Counted from the stretch's first letter, positions 25,772-34,075 are shown. The stretch is 64,000 bases of DNA from Streptomyces sp. NBC_00448 (GCF_036014115.1 NZ_CP107913.1:1736001-1800000), one strand, 5' to 3'. Translations and numbers: made by a program. The notes: a model not told the origin generated them from the letters alone.

Positions 25772-26875
25772 TCAGTAGAGGGCGGCGAAGAGGTCCTTGA
25801 CGTTGCCGGTCAGGGTGGGGGCGTTGGCGGCGCCGTTGGACTGGGTGCCGGCGAGCGCGACGGGGGTGGTGCCGGTGCAGGTGATCGTGAGGTTGGAGAA
25901 GGTGTTGCCGGACAGCAGCCAGCGGGTGCCGGCGAGGTCGGTGGCGGAGACGTCGGTGTACCAGAGGGTGTTGCCGGTGAAGGTGGGCGGCAGCACGCCG
26001 CTGACGACGACGCCGCTGCCGGGGTCCTGGCTGGTGCCGCCGATCGGGAAGGCGGTGCCGGCGTTCCACAGTTCCCCGGCACCGCCGTTGGAGTGGTTGA
26101 AGGTGTTGCCGGTCAGGCTGCCGTGCGCCCAGTTGTCGGAGGTCAGGGCGCCGTAGGGGCTGGTCCGGGCGAAGGAGTAGTAGGCGCCGTGGCAGCCGAC
26201 GACGCTGTTGCCGTGGATGGTCCAGTTGCCGGAGGAGTTCCAGATGGCCAGCCGGCAGTAGGCAAAGCTGTTCGCGGTCAGCTGGGAGTACTCGCTGCGG
26301 TCGGCCGCGGACACGCCGAAGTAGCAGTTGAGGAAGGCGTTGCCGGTGAGCTTGACCCGGTAGGCGAAGTAGTCGTCGGCGCTGGACCCGTCGACGGTGA
26401 CGCCGGCGCCGCGCCAGTTGGTGAAGTCGCAGTCGCTGATGCGTATGTCGGTGCTGCGGGTCAGCGCGACGGCGACGTGGTGGAAGGACGGCGCGGTGTC
26501 GAGGGGGTTGCCGGCGCGGCCGAGGAAGCGCACGCCGGTGACGGTGATCGTGCTCCTGCCGGTGGCGGTGAGCGCGCCGGTGGTGTCGTCGGCGACCGTG
26601 ACCGTGGCGCCGTTGCCCTGGATGTGGCAACCGTCGGGGAGTGCGACGGCGGCGGCGAGGGTGTAGGTCGCGCCGGGCAGGAGCTGGATCTGCGGGGTCG
26701 CGGCGAGGACCGCCGCCCAGTCGTCGCCGGGTTGCAGCACGGGGAGCGCCCCGGTCGGCGTGGCGGCCGGGGCGGAGGTGGCGGCCAGCGTGGTGGTCAG
26801 TGCCGCGCCCGCGGCCAGGCCGAGCCCGGTCAGGGCCCGGCGGCGGGACGGGGCGCTTGCGTCGGAACGGCTCAT
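25772..26875 (-). CDS. Tat-exported right-handed beta-helix protein
   Basis: A 367-residue secreted protein. The signal carries RRR (residues 11-13) and a typical Tat hydrophobic core, ending near ATSAPAATP. The rest is a parallel beta-helix with stacked short turns and many Asn and Thr (GCHIQGNGATVTV, DIRISDCDFTNW, YRVKLTGNAFLNC, NWTIHGNSVVGC), as in pectate lyase-like or polysaccharide lyase proteins. No catalytic residue set can be assigned by eye. It may bind or cleave plant polysaccharide along with the upstream glycosidases. Confidence 0.72.
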   Translation of the reverse strand: MSRSDASAPSRRRALTGLGLAAGAALTTTLAATSAPAATPTGALPVLQPGDDWAAVLAATPQIQLLPGATYTLAAAVALPDGCHIQGNGATVTVADDTTGALTATGRSTITVTGVRFLGRAGNPLDTAPSFHHVAVALTRSTDIRISDCDFTNWRGAGVTVDGSSADDYFAYRVKLTGNAFLNCYFGVSAADRSEYSQLTANSFAYCRLAIWNSSGNWTIHGNSVVGCHGAYYSFARTSPYGALTSDNWAHGSLTGNTFNHSNGGAGELWNAGTAFPIGGTSQDPGSGVVVSGVLPPTFTGNTLWYTDVSATDLAGTRWLLSGNTFSNLTITCTGTTPVALAGTQSNGAANAPTLTGNVKDLFAALY

Positions 26876-27221
26876 GGGGGGCTCCCTCGGGACGGCGCGC
26901 CGGGCGAAAGGCGGGGCGGGGCCGGCGGCATCGGGGACACCCTTTGGCCCACCGGATAGGACAACCGACATCTGATGTCTTATGTGTACCGGTGACCCTA
27001 GGGGCGCCCGTGTCAGACCGTCAACCCCCTGCGGCAACCCGCGACATGCGGGTCCCCAGCCGCCCAAGTCACCGGCCGCGCACGGATGTTCCGCCGTCCC
27101 GCTCGCCCCTCGGACGCGCGACCGCCCCGCTCGGGCGAACCCGGCGGGGCGGACGGTGACGCGTGGCGGCTCCCGCCGCTTCACGTGCGGGGATACGCCT
27201 GCTCGGCCTGCGGAAGCGGCG
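26876..27221. promoter_or_regulatory. Upstream region of the beta-helix gene with palindrome
   Basis: About 346 bases between two minus-strand genes. A 13-base palindrome, GACATCTGATGTC, is at 26967-26979, roughly 92 bases before the beta-helix start; its surroundings are less GC-rich than the neighbourhood. This is a likely promoter/operator zone. The stretch from 27000 to 27221 shows nothing I can name. Confidence 0.45.
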
Positions 27222-28496
27222 CTACTCGCGGATCGCCTCCGGCGCGACACCGGTGGTCTCCTCCTGGGCGACGTGCGCGGAGTCCGCGGACGCCTGCCGC
27301 GTCGCCGCGGAGTTCGCCGGAGTGCCGCAGAACACCGGGTCCAGGGCGGCCCGTTCGGCGGCGAAGACCGTCGAGTTGTTGGACGCGTTCGCCGAGATGG
27401 TGACCTGCCGCGCACCGTCGACCGTGGTGTAGGAGTAGGTCTGGTAGCCCTGCACGATGCCGTCGTGGCCGTACACCTGGGTGCCGCAGGACAGGGTGTA
27501 CTCGCGCATGCCGAGGCCGTACGACGAGGTCCCGGCGGTGTTCTCCGGGTGCATGGTCTCCATCTGCGCGAGCTGCGTCGCGGGCAGCAGGGTGCCGCCG
27601 GTCAGCGCCCGCCAGTACTTGTTGAGGTCCGCGGTGTCGGAGATGGCGGCGCCGGCGGTCCCGATCCACGACGCGGTCTGCTCGGTCGCGTCGAAGAGCG
27701 GCTTGGAGCGGTCGTCCTGGGTGAGGTAGCCGGTGGCGTGCGGGCCGCCGAGGCCCGTTGCGGGCACGACGTACCGCGTGTCGGTCATACCGGCCGGCCG
27801 CAGCACGCGCTGCTGGAGGTTCTCGGCGAAGGGCTTGCCGGTGACGTGCTCGATCAGCAGGCCGAGCACCACGAAGTTCGTGTTGGAGTACTGGTACTGG
27901 GTGCCGGGGGTGAACTGCAGCCCGTGGGTGAGCGCGTCCGCGACCTGGTCGGCCGGGTCGAAGGTCTCGTCGCGGAACTGCTGGAAGCCGGTGACGGTGT
28001 CGCCCACGAGAATGCCCGGCAGGTCGTTGGTGTAGTCGTACAACCCGCTGGTGTGGTCGAGCAGTTCGCGCACCGTGATCGGCGAGTCGGCCGGCAGCAC
28101 CCCGCTGGGCAGGTATCCGGCGGCGGGGGCGTCGAGGTCGACCTGGTGCGCGGCAACGAGTTGCAGGGTGAGCACGGCGTCGAAGTTCTTGGTGATGCTG
28201 CCGATACGGAACTCCCCCGCGGGGTCGACCGGCGTCTGGGCGGCGAGGTCGCCGGTCCCGGCACTGGCCGTGCCGCCGGCTCCCCCGCGGTCGCTCACGA
28301 GCGCGAACGCGCCGGGCGCGCCGGCGGTGACGACGTTCTGCAACGCCTGTTGCAGGCCCGTGTAGTCGGGCGCGGGCAGGGCGGTCGCCGGGGCGGCGCC
28401 CGCCGAGCCCGACGCGAACACGGTCGAGGCGAGGGCAACCGCGGCGGCCGCCACGACGAGGGAGCGGCGCTTGGCACCGGTGGATCGAGAAGGCAC
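27222..28496 (-). CDS. Secreted serine hydrolase (class C beta-lactamase/DD-peptidase fold)
   Basis: A 424-residue exported protein of the beta-lactamase-related serine hydrolase family. The signal peptide spans residues 1 to about 35 (AAAAVALASTVFASGSAGAA). The active-site motifs are SITK (S100, K103), YSN (203-205) and an HDG in place of KTG near GHDGIVQGYQTY. The family includes D-alanyl-D-alanine carboxypeptidases, D-aminopeptidases and esterases; the exact substrate is unclear. The GTG start at 28496 follows GGAGTC and directly precedes a good signal peptide, so the longer frame was rejected. Confidence 0.87.
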   Translation of the reverse strand: MPSRSTGAKRRSLVVAAAAVALASTVFASGSAGAAPATALPAPDYTGLQQALQNVVTAGAPGAFALVSDRGGAGGTASAGTGDLAAQTPVDPAGEFRIGSITKNFDAVLTLQLVAAHQVDLDAPAAGYLPSGVLPADSPITVRELLDHTSGLYDYTNDLPGILVGDTVTGFQQFRDETFDPADQVADALTHGLQFTPGTQYQYSNTNFVVLGLLIEHVTGKPFAENLQQRVLRPAGMTDTRYVVPATGLGGPHATGYLTQDDRSKPLFDATEQTASWIGTAGAAISDTADLNKYWRALTGGTLLPATQLAQMETMHPENTAGTSSYGLGMREYTLSCGTQVYGHDGIVQGYQTYSYTTVDGARQVTISANASNNSTVFAAERAALDPVFCGTPANSAATRQASADSAHVAQEETTGVAPEAIRE

Positions 28497-28730
28497 GACG
28501 GGACTCCGCTTGCGTTGTCGGTACGGGTGTGTCGGCTGTGGCGAGTGAGGATGATCTTCACTCTGCCAGACGACACACGGGTAGCCGTGGTTGCAACGAG
28601 CCGCAGATCCGCCGCGGGCGGGACCTTCCAACGAACGGCAGACCCGCCGCGGGCCGGGGAGTTTCCTGTCCCTGCCCTGTTCCTTGTACCGGTCCCTACC
28701 CGGTCCCTGTTCCGCTCCCCGGCCTGTGCC

Positions 28731-30329
28731 CTACGCCTCGCTGAGGAGCGGGTCGTAGGCGGTGGAGCGGGCCCGGCCCGCCATGAAGGAGAGGAAATCC
28801 TGCACGAACGCGCTTCGGGAGTACCGGACTTCACCGTCCGTCATGGTGCGGCGGAATCCGGTACGGAACAGCGCCCGGTACTCCTCCGCGTCGATGACCT
28901 GGTTGCCGTCCGCGTCGGTGACGTCGAAGAGCACCTCGGCGACACGGATCAGCGCGGGCCCGGCGAGGGACGGCACCGCGGCGGCGTACTCCTCCGCGCT
29001 GATCCGGCCGTCGCCGTCGATGTCGAGGTCGGACTGGAGTTCCTTCCACCAGGCGGCGAAGGCGTTGTAGAGCCGGGTCTCCTCCGGCTCGTCCAGATCG
29101 AGCCGGGAGGACAACTCCCGTGCCATCGCGGCGAGATCGGGCCAGTCCAGATAGCCGTCGCCGGTCTGGTCCAGCACCTCGGTGAAGAACTCGGCGGCGC
29201 TCCTGGTCCCGGCCTCCCCCCGTACGGGACCGCGCTCCCGGTCCCGGTCCTGCTCGCTTCCCCGTGCGGGACCGAGGTCCTCGTCGTGCTCGTGGCCGCG
29301 CGGCCCGGGCAGCGGCACGACCAGCCGGAACAGCGCTCCGGCCCGCTTCACCTGGTCGCGCAGCGCGTTGAGCGTCGCCGCCTGGGGGTCGTCGCTGTCC
29401 GGGGTGAGGTAGAGGAGGTTGGTGACGCTCTCGGTCCGCACCCAGCCCTCGGGCAGGAAACGGGCCAGGCCGGCCGCCATGTACGCACCCTGCATCAGCG
29501 TCTGGGCGCCCGGCGTCTCGGGCAGCCCGGCCCGGCGGCGGAACGGCTCCGGCAGGGACGCCACGGTGATCGTGCCGATCACCGGTCCGGCGAGCGCGCG
29601 GCCCGCGGCCCACACGGTGGGCAGCGCGTCCAGCAGGGGCGGCGCCGGAAGGTGGTCGAAGAGCTTGTAGAGGATGACGCGCACCGCGTCCGTGCTCTCC
29701 AGCTCCTCCTCGACCACGCGGTCGTAGTACCGCCAGAACTCCGGCAGGGTGGGCGGCAGATGACCGCCCGTGTCACCCAACGCGGCCAGGTACGCGAGGA
29801 ATTCGGCGTACAGCCGCGCCATCGTGGCCTGGTCGAGCGGCTGTCCGCTCAGCCGGCACATGGTGACCGAGCTCTCGAAGAGCGTGGCGACCACCCAGGC
29901 GCGGACCTCGGGGTCCATGGCGTCGTAGGCGCGGTTCTGGGCGTCGGTGCCGGACAGCCTGGCGTGCAGGCGGTTGAGGCGCGCGGCCTCCCGCTGCCGG
30001 ATGTGCTCGTCGGGGCCGAACATCCGCTGCAGGCTGACGAGGGTGTTGCGCAGCCGCCGCCACGGATGGGCGACGAACGTCGAGTTGTCGATCAGGGCGG
30101 CACCCACCTGCGGGTGGGCTGCCTCCAGCACGGTGGCCCTGACCACGGCCAGCGCCCAGCGCGGGTCGTCGAAGAACCGGTGGAACTGCGAGTCGGGGCC
30201 GAACAGGGACTCGTCCGCAGGGACTTCGGGTCGGGGCGCCGAAGGGGCGCCGCCCGGACCGGTGTTCGTCGGGCCGCCGCTCCTGGGGCCGGTGCGCCTC
30301 GCGCCGCTGCTGCTGCCAACGTCCGTCAC
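28731..30329 (-). CDS. MpaB/DUF2236-family oxygenase with C-terminal EF hands
   Basis: A 532-residue fusion. Residues 40-345 are an MpaB/DUF2236-type heme-oxygenase-like domain (related to latex-clearing proteins), with AHPQVGAALIDNSTF and RLRNTL. A charged linker (345-375) leads to three EF-hand loops: D387-D398, D436-E447 and D472-E483, the last two canonical for calcium. Family members usually carry a His in WVHATL, a likely heme ligand; here it is WVVATL (V147), so heme binding may differ. The GTG start overlaps the stop of the upstream prenyltransferase gene (GTGA). The N-terminal 40 residues are disordered. Confidence 0.78.
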   Translation of the reverse strand: MTDVGSSSGARRTGPRSGGPTNTGPGGAPSAPRPEVPADESLFGPDSQFHRFFDDPRWALAVVRATVLEAAHPQVGAALIDNSTFVAHPWRRLRNTLVSLQRMFGPDEHIRQREAARLNRLHARLSGTDAQNRAYDAMDPEVRAWVVATLFESSVTMCRLSGQPLDQATMARLYAEFLAYLAALGDTGGHLPPTLPEFWRYYDRVVEEELESTDAVRVILYKLFDHLPAPPLLDALPTVWAAGRALAGPVIGTITVASLPEPFRRRAGLPETPGAQTLMQGAYMAAGLARFLPEGWVRTESVTNLLYLTPDSDDPQAATLNALRDQVKRAGALFRLVVPLPGPRGHEHDEDLGPARGSEQDRDRERGPVRGEAGTRSAAEFFTEVLDQTGDGYLDWPDLAAMARELSSRLDLDEPEETRLYNAFAAWWKELQSDLDIDGDGRISAEEYAAAVPSLAGPALIRVAEVLFDVTDADGNQVIDAEEYRALFRTGFRRTMTDGEVRYSRSAFVQDFLSFMAGRARSTAYDPLLSEA

Positions 30330-31228
30330 AGGTGGGTCTCTCCGTTCGGGTGCGGGGTCACGCCGCCGAAGCGGCGATCGCGGTGCTGGTAGGCGCGTAC
30401 GCACTCCAGGAAGTGCGGCGCGCGGAAGTCGGGCCAGAGCACCGGCGGGAAGATCCACTCGGCGTAGGCGACCTGCCAGAGCATGAAGTTGGAGATGCGC
30501 TGCTCGCCGGACGTACGGATCACGAGGTCCACGTCCGGGGTGTCGGGGAACGGCAGATGGGCGGCGAAGTGCCGCTCGTCGACGTCCTCGGCCGGGGTCG
30601 CGCTGCGGATGAGGGAGCGCGCCGCCTCGACGATGTCCCGGCGGCCGCCGTGGTCGAACGCCACGGTCAGCGTCATGCCCCGGTTCGGCGCGGTCAGCGT
30701 CATCAGGTCGGCGAAGTCGCGGGCCAGTGGCGCCGGAATCCTCGGGTCCGTGACGCCCAGGAACCGGCAGCGGATGCCGCGCGCGTGCAGGAGCGCGGCG
30801 TGCTTGCGCACGACCCGGCGCACCAGCCGCATGAGGAAGTCGACCTCGCTGCTCGGGCGGCGCCAGTTCTCCGTGGAGAACGCGTACAGGCTCAGCCACT
30901 TCACCCCGGCCGACCGCGCCGCCTCGATGACCTCGATCACCGGCGTCTCGGCCGCCCGGTGGCCCGACGTCCTTGGCAGGGACCGCTGTTCGGCCCATCG
31001 GCCGTTGCCGTCCATCACGCAGGCGACGTGCCGCGGTACGGCCCTCGGCCGCCCCGCGCCGGGGGGACGGGGAGAGTCGGGCGGGCGGGACGGATGCGGA
31101 CGGGCCTGCGCCGGGAGCGCGGAGGCGGCCGGGTCCGCCGGCGGCGCGGCGACCGGGGCTGAGGCTGAGTCCGGGGCCGGAACTGGGGCCGGAATCGGGG
31201 CCGCACCGTCTCGTTCGTCGACCGTCAC
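30326..31228 (-). CDS. cis-Prenyltransferase (UppS-like isoprenyl transferase)
   Basis: A 300-residue Z-type polyprenyl diphosphate synthase. After a disordered Ala/Pro-rich extension of about 65 residues come the conserved regions: MDGNGRWAEQR with catalytic D73, GHRAAE, SLYAFSTENW, VAFDHGGRRDI and IRTSGEQRISNFMLWQ. It condenses isopentenyl diphosphate onto an allylic primer in cis. The usual housekeeping UppS of Streptomyces lies elsewhere near core genes and lacks this extension, so this is probably a paralogue. A GTG at 31228 with a G-rich ribosome binding site was preferred. It is translationally coupled to the MpaB-type gene. Confidence 0.85.
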   Translation of the reverse strand: MTVDERDGAAPIPAPVPAPDSASAPVAAPPADPAASALPAQARPHPSRPPDSPRPPGAGRPRAVPRHVACVMDGNGRWAEQRSLPRTSGHRAAETPVIEVIEAARSAGVKWLSLYAFSTENWRRPSSEVDFLMRLVRRVVRKHAALLHARGIRCRFLGVTDPRIPAPLARDFADLMTLTAPNRGMTLTVAFDHGGRRDIVEAARSLIRSATPAEDVDERHFAAHLPFPDTPDVDLVIRTSGEQRISNFMLWQVAYAEWIFPPVLWPDFRAPHFLECVRAYQHRDRRFGGVTPHPNGETHL

Positions 31229-31402
31229 ATGTGCCCCCCGCTGTCCGCGCACACTCCCCCCGCCGCGGACCGGCCCGGCAGGGCCCGACCGCGATCGGTT
31301 CGGCACTCAGCAGAGTGCCCACCCCGGGGCCCGGGCACAGGAAGATCGGCGGGGATTCACCCATAGCACGCCAGCCCGATTATTCGGCGCCCGCTCCGCC
31401 GC

Positions 31403-31792
31403 TCAGCGAGTGCCCGCCGCGCCGCTCAGCCGCTTGAGGGCGTCTGCGGACGGGCTGCCCGGGGCCGTCTGGTGGACGATGACCACCTGCCCCTCGGCGC
31501 CCGCGACCGTGAGCGCCTGCCGCCGTACCGCCAACTCCCCGGCCACCGGATGCGCGAACCGTTTGAGCTCGTCGCGCGACGGGCGGACCTCGTGCCGCGC
31601 CCACAGCCGCCGGAAGTCGGCGTCCGCCGTCAACTCGTCGACGAGCCGGGCGGTTTCGGGGTCGCGCGGGTCGCCCTCCGCGCGCAGTGCGGCGGCGGTC
31701 TGCGCGGCGACCTCCGGCCACTTCGGGAACAGCCGGCGGATCTCGCGGGCGAGGCACACGTCGCGGACCAGGTTGCGCCCGGGCTCGTACAT
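31403..31792 (-). pseudogene. XRE/MmyB regulator remnant (ligand domain only)
   Basis: About 130 codons matching the C-terminal MmyB ligand-binding half of XRE regulators: MYEPGRNLVRDVCLAREIRRL, LWARHEVRP, KRFAHPVAGELAV, GQVVIVHQTAPGSPSADAL. The helix-turn-helix half and promoter are absent. Beyond 31792 the homology stops and the sequence continues into the opposite-strand SDR remnant. The intact regulator at 16168 shows what is missing. The frame itself stays open to 31864 but the extra residues are not MmyB-like. Confidence 0.75.
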
Positions 31793-31804
31793 CGGGGCGA
31801 GCGC

Positions 31805-31948
31805 CGACGTCACCCTCGAACTCGTCGACACCGGCGAACCGCCGCTCCGGCTCTTCCTCGGCACCTGCCCCTATCCCGTCGTCGAAGCGGCCTACCGGCA
31901 GCGGCTCGACACCTGGAACGCCTCGCGCCCGCCGGCCGCCAAGGCGTG
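31805..31948 (+). pseudogene. Short-chain dehydrogenase remnant (C-terminal end only)
   Basis: About 46 codons resembling the C-terminus of SDR-family oxidoreductases: DTGEPPLRLFLGTC, then a helix AAYRQRLDTWNASRPPAA, followed by the stop at 31946-31948. The Rossmann domain, catalytic Tyr-Lys and start are gone. It directly abuts the XRE remnant on the opposite strand. Confidence 0.65.
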
Positions 31949-32052
31949 ACCGGCACGGCGTGACCGATACGGCTGTGACGTGGCTGCGTGCACTCCCCCG
32001 GTCCCGGGCGCGCGGGCGGCGCGGTCTTGCGTGACTACCGACCGTATGCGCC

Positions 32053-32058
32053 TAATGT
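32053..32058 (+). promoter_or_regulatory. -10 element of a probable leaderless transcript
   Basis: TAATGT ends seven bases before the GTG of the HAD phosphatase gene, so transcription would begin at or next to the start codon. A TTGCGT at 32027-32032 is a possible -35, although its 20-base spacing is long. No ribosome binding site is visible. Confidence 0.45.
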
Positions 32059-32064
32059 GGCAAC

Positions 32065-32706
32065 GTGATCAAAGCCGTCGCCCTCGACATCGGCGAAACC
32101 CTCGTGTCCGACAGCCGTTTCTGGGCCGGGTGGGCCGACTGGCTCGGCGTGCCCCGGCACACCGTCTCCGCGCTGGTGGGAGCGGTGGTGTCACGCGGCG
32201 ACGACAACGCGGACGCCATAAGGCTGTTGCGACCCGGCCTGGACATGGACGCCGCCTACGCGGCCCGCGAAGCCGCCGGGCGGGGCGAACACCTCGACGA
32301 GACGGACCTCTACCCGGACGTACGGCCCTCGCTCGCCGCGCTGCGGCAGGCCGGCGTCCGGGTGGTGGTGGCGGGCAACCAGACCGCCAGGGCAGGGCAG
32401 TTGCTCCGCGACCTCGACCTGCCGGCGGACGGCGTCGCGACGTCGGGCGAGTGGGGCGTGGCCAAGCCCGACCCGGCGTTCTTCGTCCGCCTGCTGGAGA
32501 CCACCCGCACACCGGCCGCCGAGACCCTCTACGTCGGCGACCACCCGGCCAACGACATCCACCCGGCCAAGGAAGCGGGCCTGCGCACCGCGCACTTGAG
32601 GCGCGGCCCGTGGGGGCACCTGTGGGCGGACGACCCGCGGGTGGTCGCGGCGGCGGACTTCCGGGTCGACTCGCTGACCGAACTCGCCGGCCTGCTCCAG
32701 GACTGA
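32065..32706 (+). CDS. HAD-superfamily hydrolase
   Basis: A 213-residue haloacid dehalogenase-like phosphatase. Motif I is atypical: LDIGETLV, where Gly replaces the usual second Asp of DxD and Glu follows (DIGET, as in several actinobacterial HADs). The C1-type helical cap spans about 25-95. Motif II is VVVAGNQT, motif III lysine lies in VAKPDP and motif IV is YVGDHPANDI. Loss of the acid/base Asp would lower classic phosphatase activity. The substrate is unknown. The GTG start seems to be read from a leaderless transcript. Confidence 0.83.
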   Translation: MIKAVALDIGETLVSDSRFWAGWADWLGVPRHTVSALVGAVVSRGDDNADAIRLLRPGLDMDAAYAAREAAGRGEHLDETDLYPDVRPSLAALRQAGVRVVVAGNQTARAGQLLRDLDLPADGVATSGEWGVAKPDPAFFVRLLETTRTPAAETLYVGDHPANDIHPAKEAGLRTAHLRRGPWGHLWADDPRVVAAADFRVDSLTELAGLLQD

Positions 32707-32752
32707 GCCGCCTTCCCGCTCATCCCCGGCCGGCTCCCTTTCCCTTCACCGG

Positions 32753-33721
32753 TCAGCTCCTCTCGTACGCGTCCACGACCTCGTCCGTGGGTCCGTCCAT
32801 GAGGAGTTCGCCCTTCTCGATCCACAGCACCCGGTCGCAGGTGTCACGGATGGACTTGTTGTTGTGCGACACGAGGAAGACGGTGCCGGCCTCCTCGCGC
32901 AGTTCCCGGATGCGTTCCTCCGAGCGCTTCTGGAACGCGCGGTCGCCGGTGGCCAGTGCCTCGTCGATCATCAGCACGTCGTGGTTCTTGGCGGCGGCGA
33001 TCGAGAAGCGCAGCCTGGCCGCCATGCCGGAGGAGTACGTGCGCATCGGCAGCGTGATGAAGTCGCCCTTGTCGTTGATGCCGGAGAAGTCGACGATCTG
33101 CTGGTAGCGGGCCTGGACCTCCTCCTGGGTCATGCCCATCGCCAGACCGCCGAGGACCACGTTGGTACCCCCGGTCAGGTCGTTCATCAGCGCGGCGTTC
33201 ACCCCCAGCAGCGACGGCTGGCCCTCGGTGTAGACCCGGCCGCGCTCGGCCGGCAGCAGTCCGGCGATCGCCTTGAGCAGCGTGGACTTGCCGGAGCCGT
33301 TCGACCCGATGATGCCGATGGCCTCGCCCCGATACGCGGTGAACGACACGCCGCGCACCGCGTGCACCAAGTGGATGTTGGGCGAGCCGCGCCGCAGCAC
33401 CATACGGGCCAGCGCCGTGGCCGCGTTGCTGTGGCCCGATCCCGCGGTGTGGATGCGGTACACCACGTGCAAATCGTCCACCACGACCGTCGGAACGAGC
33501 GGAAGCACCGGCCCCCCGCGTTCCCTCCCGCCCTCGGCCGACCCGTCGGCCTCCGCCTCCGCCCCCTCCTCAGCCGCCAACCGCGTCGGCGCGGCCTCAT
33601 CCATCTCCGCCCGCGCCTCTTCGGACTCCGCCCGCTCCAACTCCTCCATCCGCTCGATCCGCGCCATCCGCTCCACCTCACCCGCATCCCCGCCCCCACG
33701 CCCAGCGCCCTCATCCGCCAC
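32753..33721 (-). CDS. ABC transporter ATPase, TagH/polysaccharide-export type
   Basis: A 322-residue ATPase of the TagH/RfbE class that powers export of wall teichoic acid or other polysaccharides. An acidic, low-complexity N-terminus (1-90, rich in Glu, Ala, Arg) precedes the nucleotide-binding domain: Walker A GSNGSGKST, signature-like YSSGMAARLRFSIA, Walker B VLMIDEALATGD and H-loop VSHN. The matching permease (TagG type) is not beside it: upstream is repeat-rich non-coding DNA, downstream a convergent HAD gene. The GTG at 33721 follows GGAGGAG, which sets the start. The partner is presumably encoded elsewhere. Confidence 0.85.
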   Translation of the reverse strand: MADEGAGRGGGDAGEVERMARIERMEELERAESEEARAEMDEAAPTRLAAEEGAEAEADGSAEGGRERGGPVLPLVPTVVVDDLHVVYRIHTAGSGHSNAATALARMVLRRGSPNIHLVHAVRGVSFTAYRGEAIGIIGSNGSGKSTLLKAIAGLLPAERGRVYTEGQPSLLGVNAALMNDLTGGTNVVLGGLAMGMTQEEVQARYQQIVDFSGINDKGDFITLPMRTYSSGMAARLRFSIAAAKNHDVLMIDEALATGDRAFQKRSEERIRELREEAGTVFLVSHNNKSIRDTCDRVLWIEKGELLMDGPTDEVVDAYERS

Positions 33722-33937
33722 GTTTCCACTCCTCCGTGAGCCACCATTCACCACCTTCGCGCATTTCGCCCTCTTACGTACCCCCCACAACGCCCGACTC
33801 CACCCAGCTGCCACACCCACCCACCCGGACCCACCTCCGAAGACCAATACCTCGCGCCCCGAAATACGTACGCCCCACCCGCACCCGACAACGACGAGCA
33901 ACCACCACAGCCGGCCCCGGAATGGCCGCACCAACCC

Positions 33938-34075
33938 AGGGGCGCGTGGGGGCACTCCCCCTGGCTCCGCCGGGGGCACCCCCACCCAGGCGAAGCTTTG
34001 GGGGAGAACGCCGCGAACAACCACCCACCGGCCGGTGGTCCCGGGACGGACAGGACGGGGGCACCCGGGGGGTGG
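33938..34075 (+). repeat. Intergenic GC-rich repeat, copy A
   Basis: It shares blocks, in order, with the copies at 38148-38251 (inverted) and 38369-38480 (direct): GGGGCGCGTGGGGG, CACCCAGGCGAAGCT, ACCCACCGGCNGGTGGTC and ACAGGACGGGGGCACCCGG. Copies A and B keep an internal CCCCTGGCTNCGCCGGGG hairpin that copy C lacks. It is non-coding and similar to scattered Streptomyces intergenic repeats. Confidence 0.8.

Noticed and set aside
31793-31864. Extension of the XRE remnant to an ATG at 31864
   Set aside because: The residues beyond 31792 are antisense to the SDR remnant and do not match the MmyB family, so the start is accidental.
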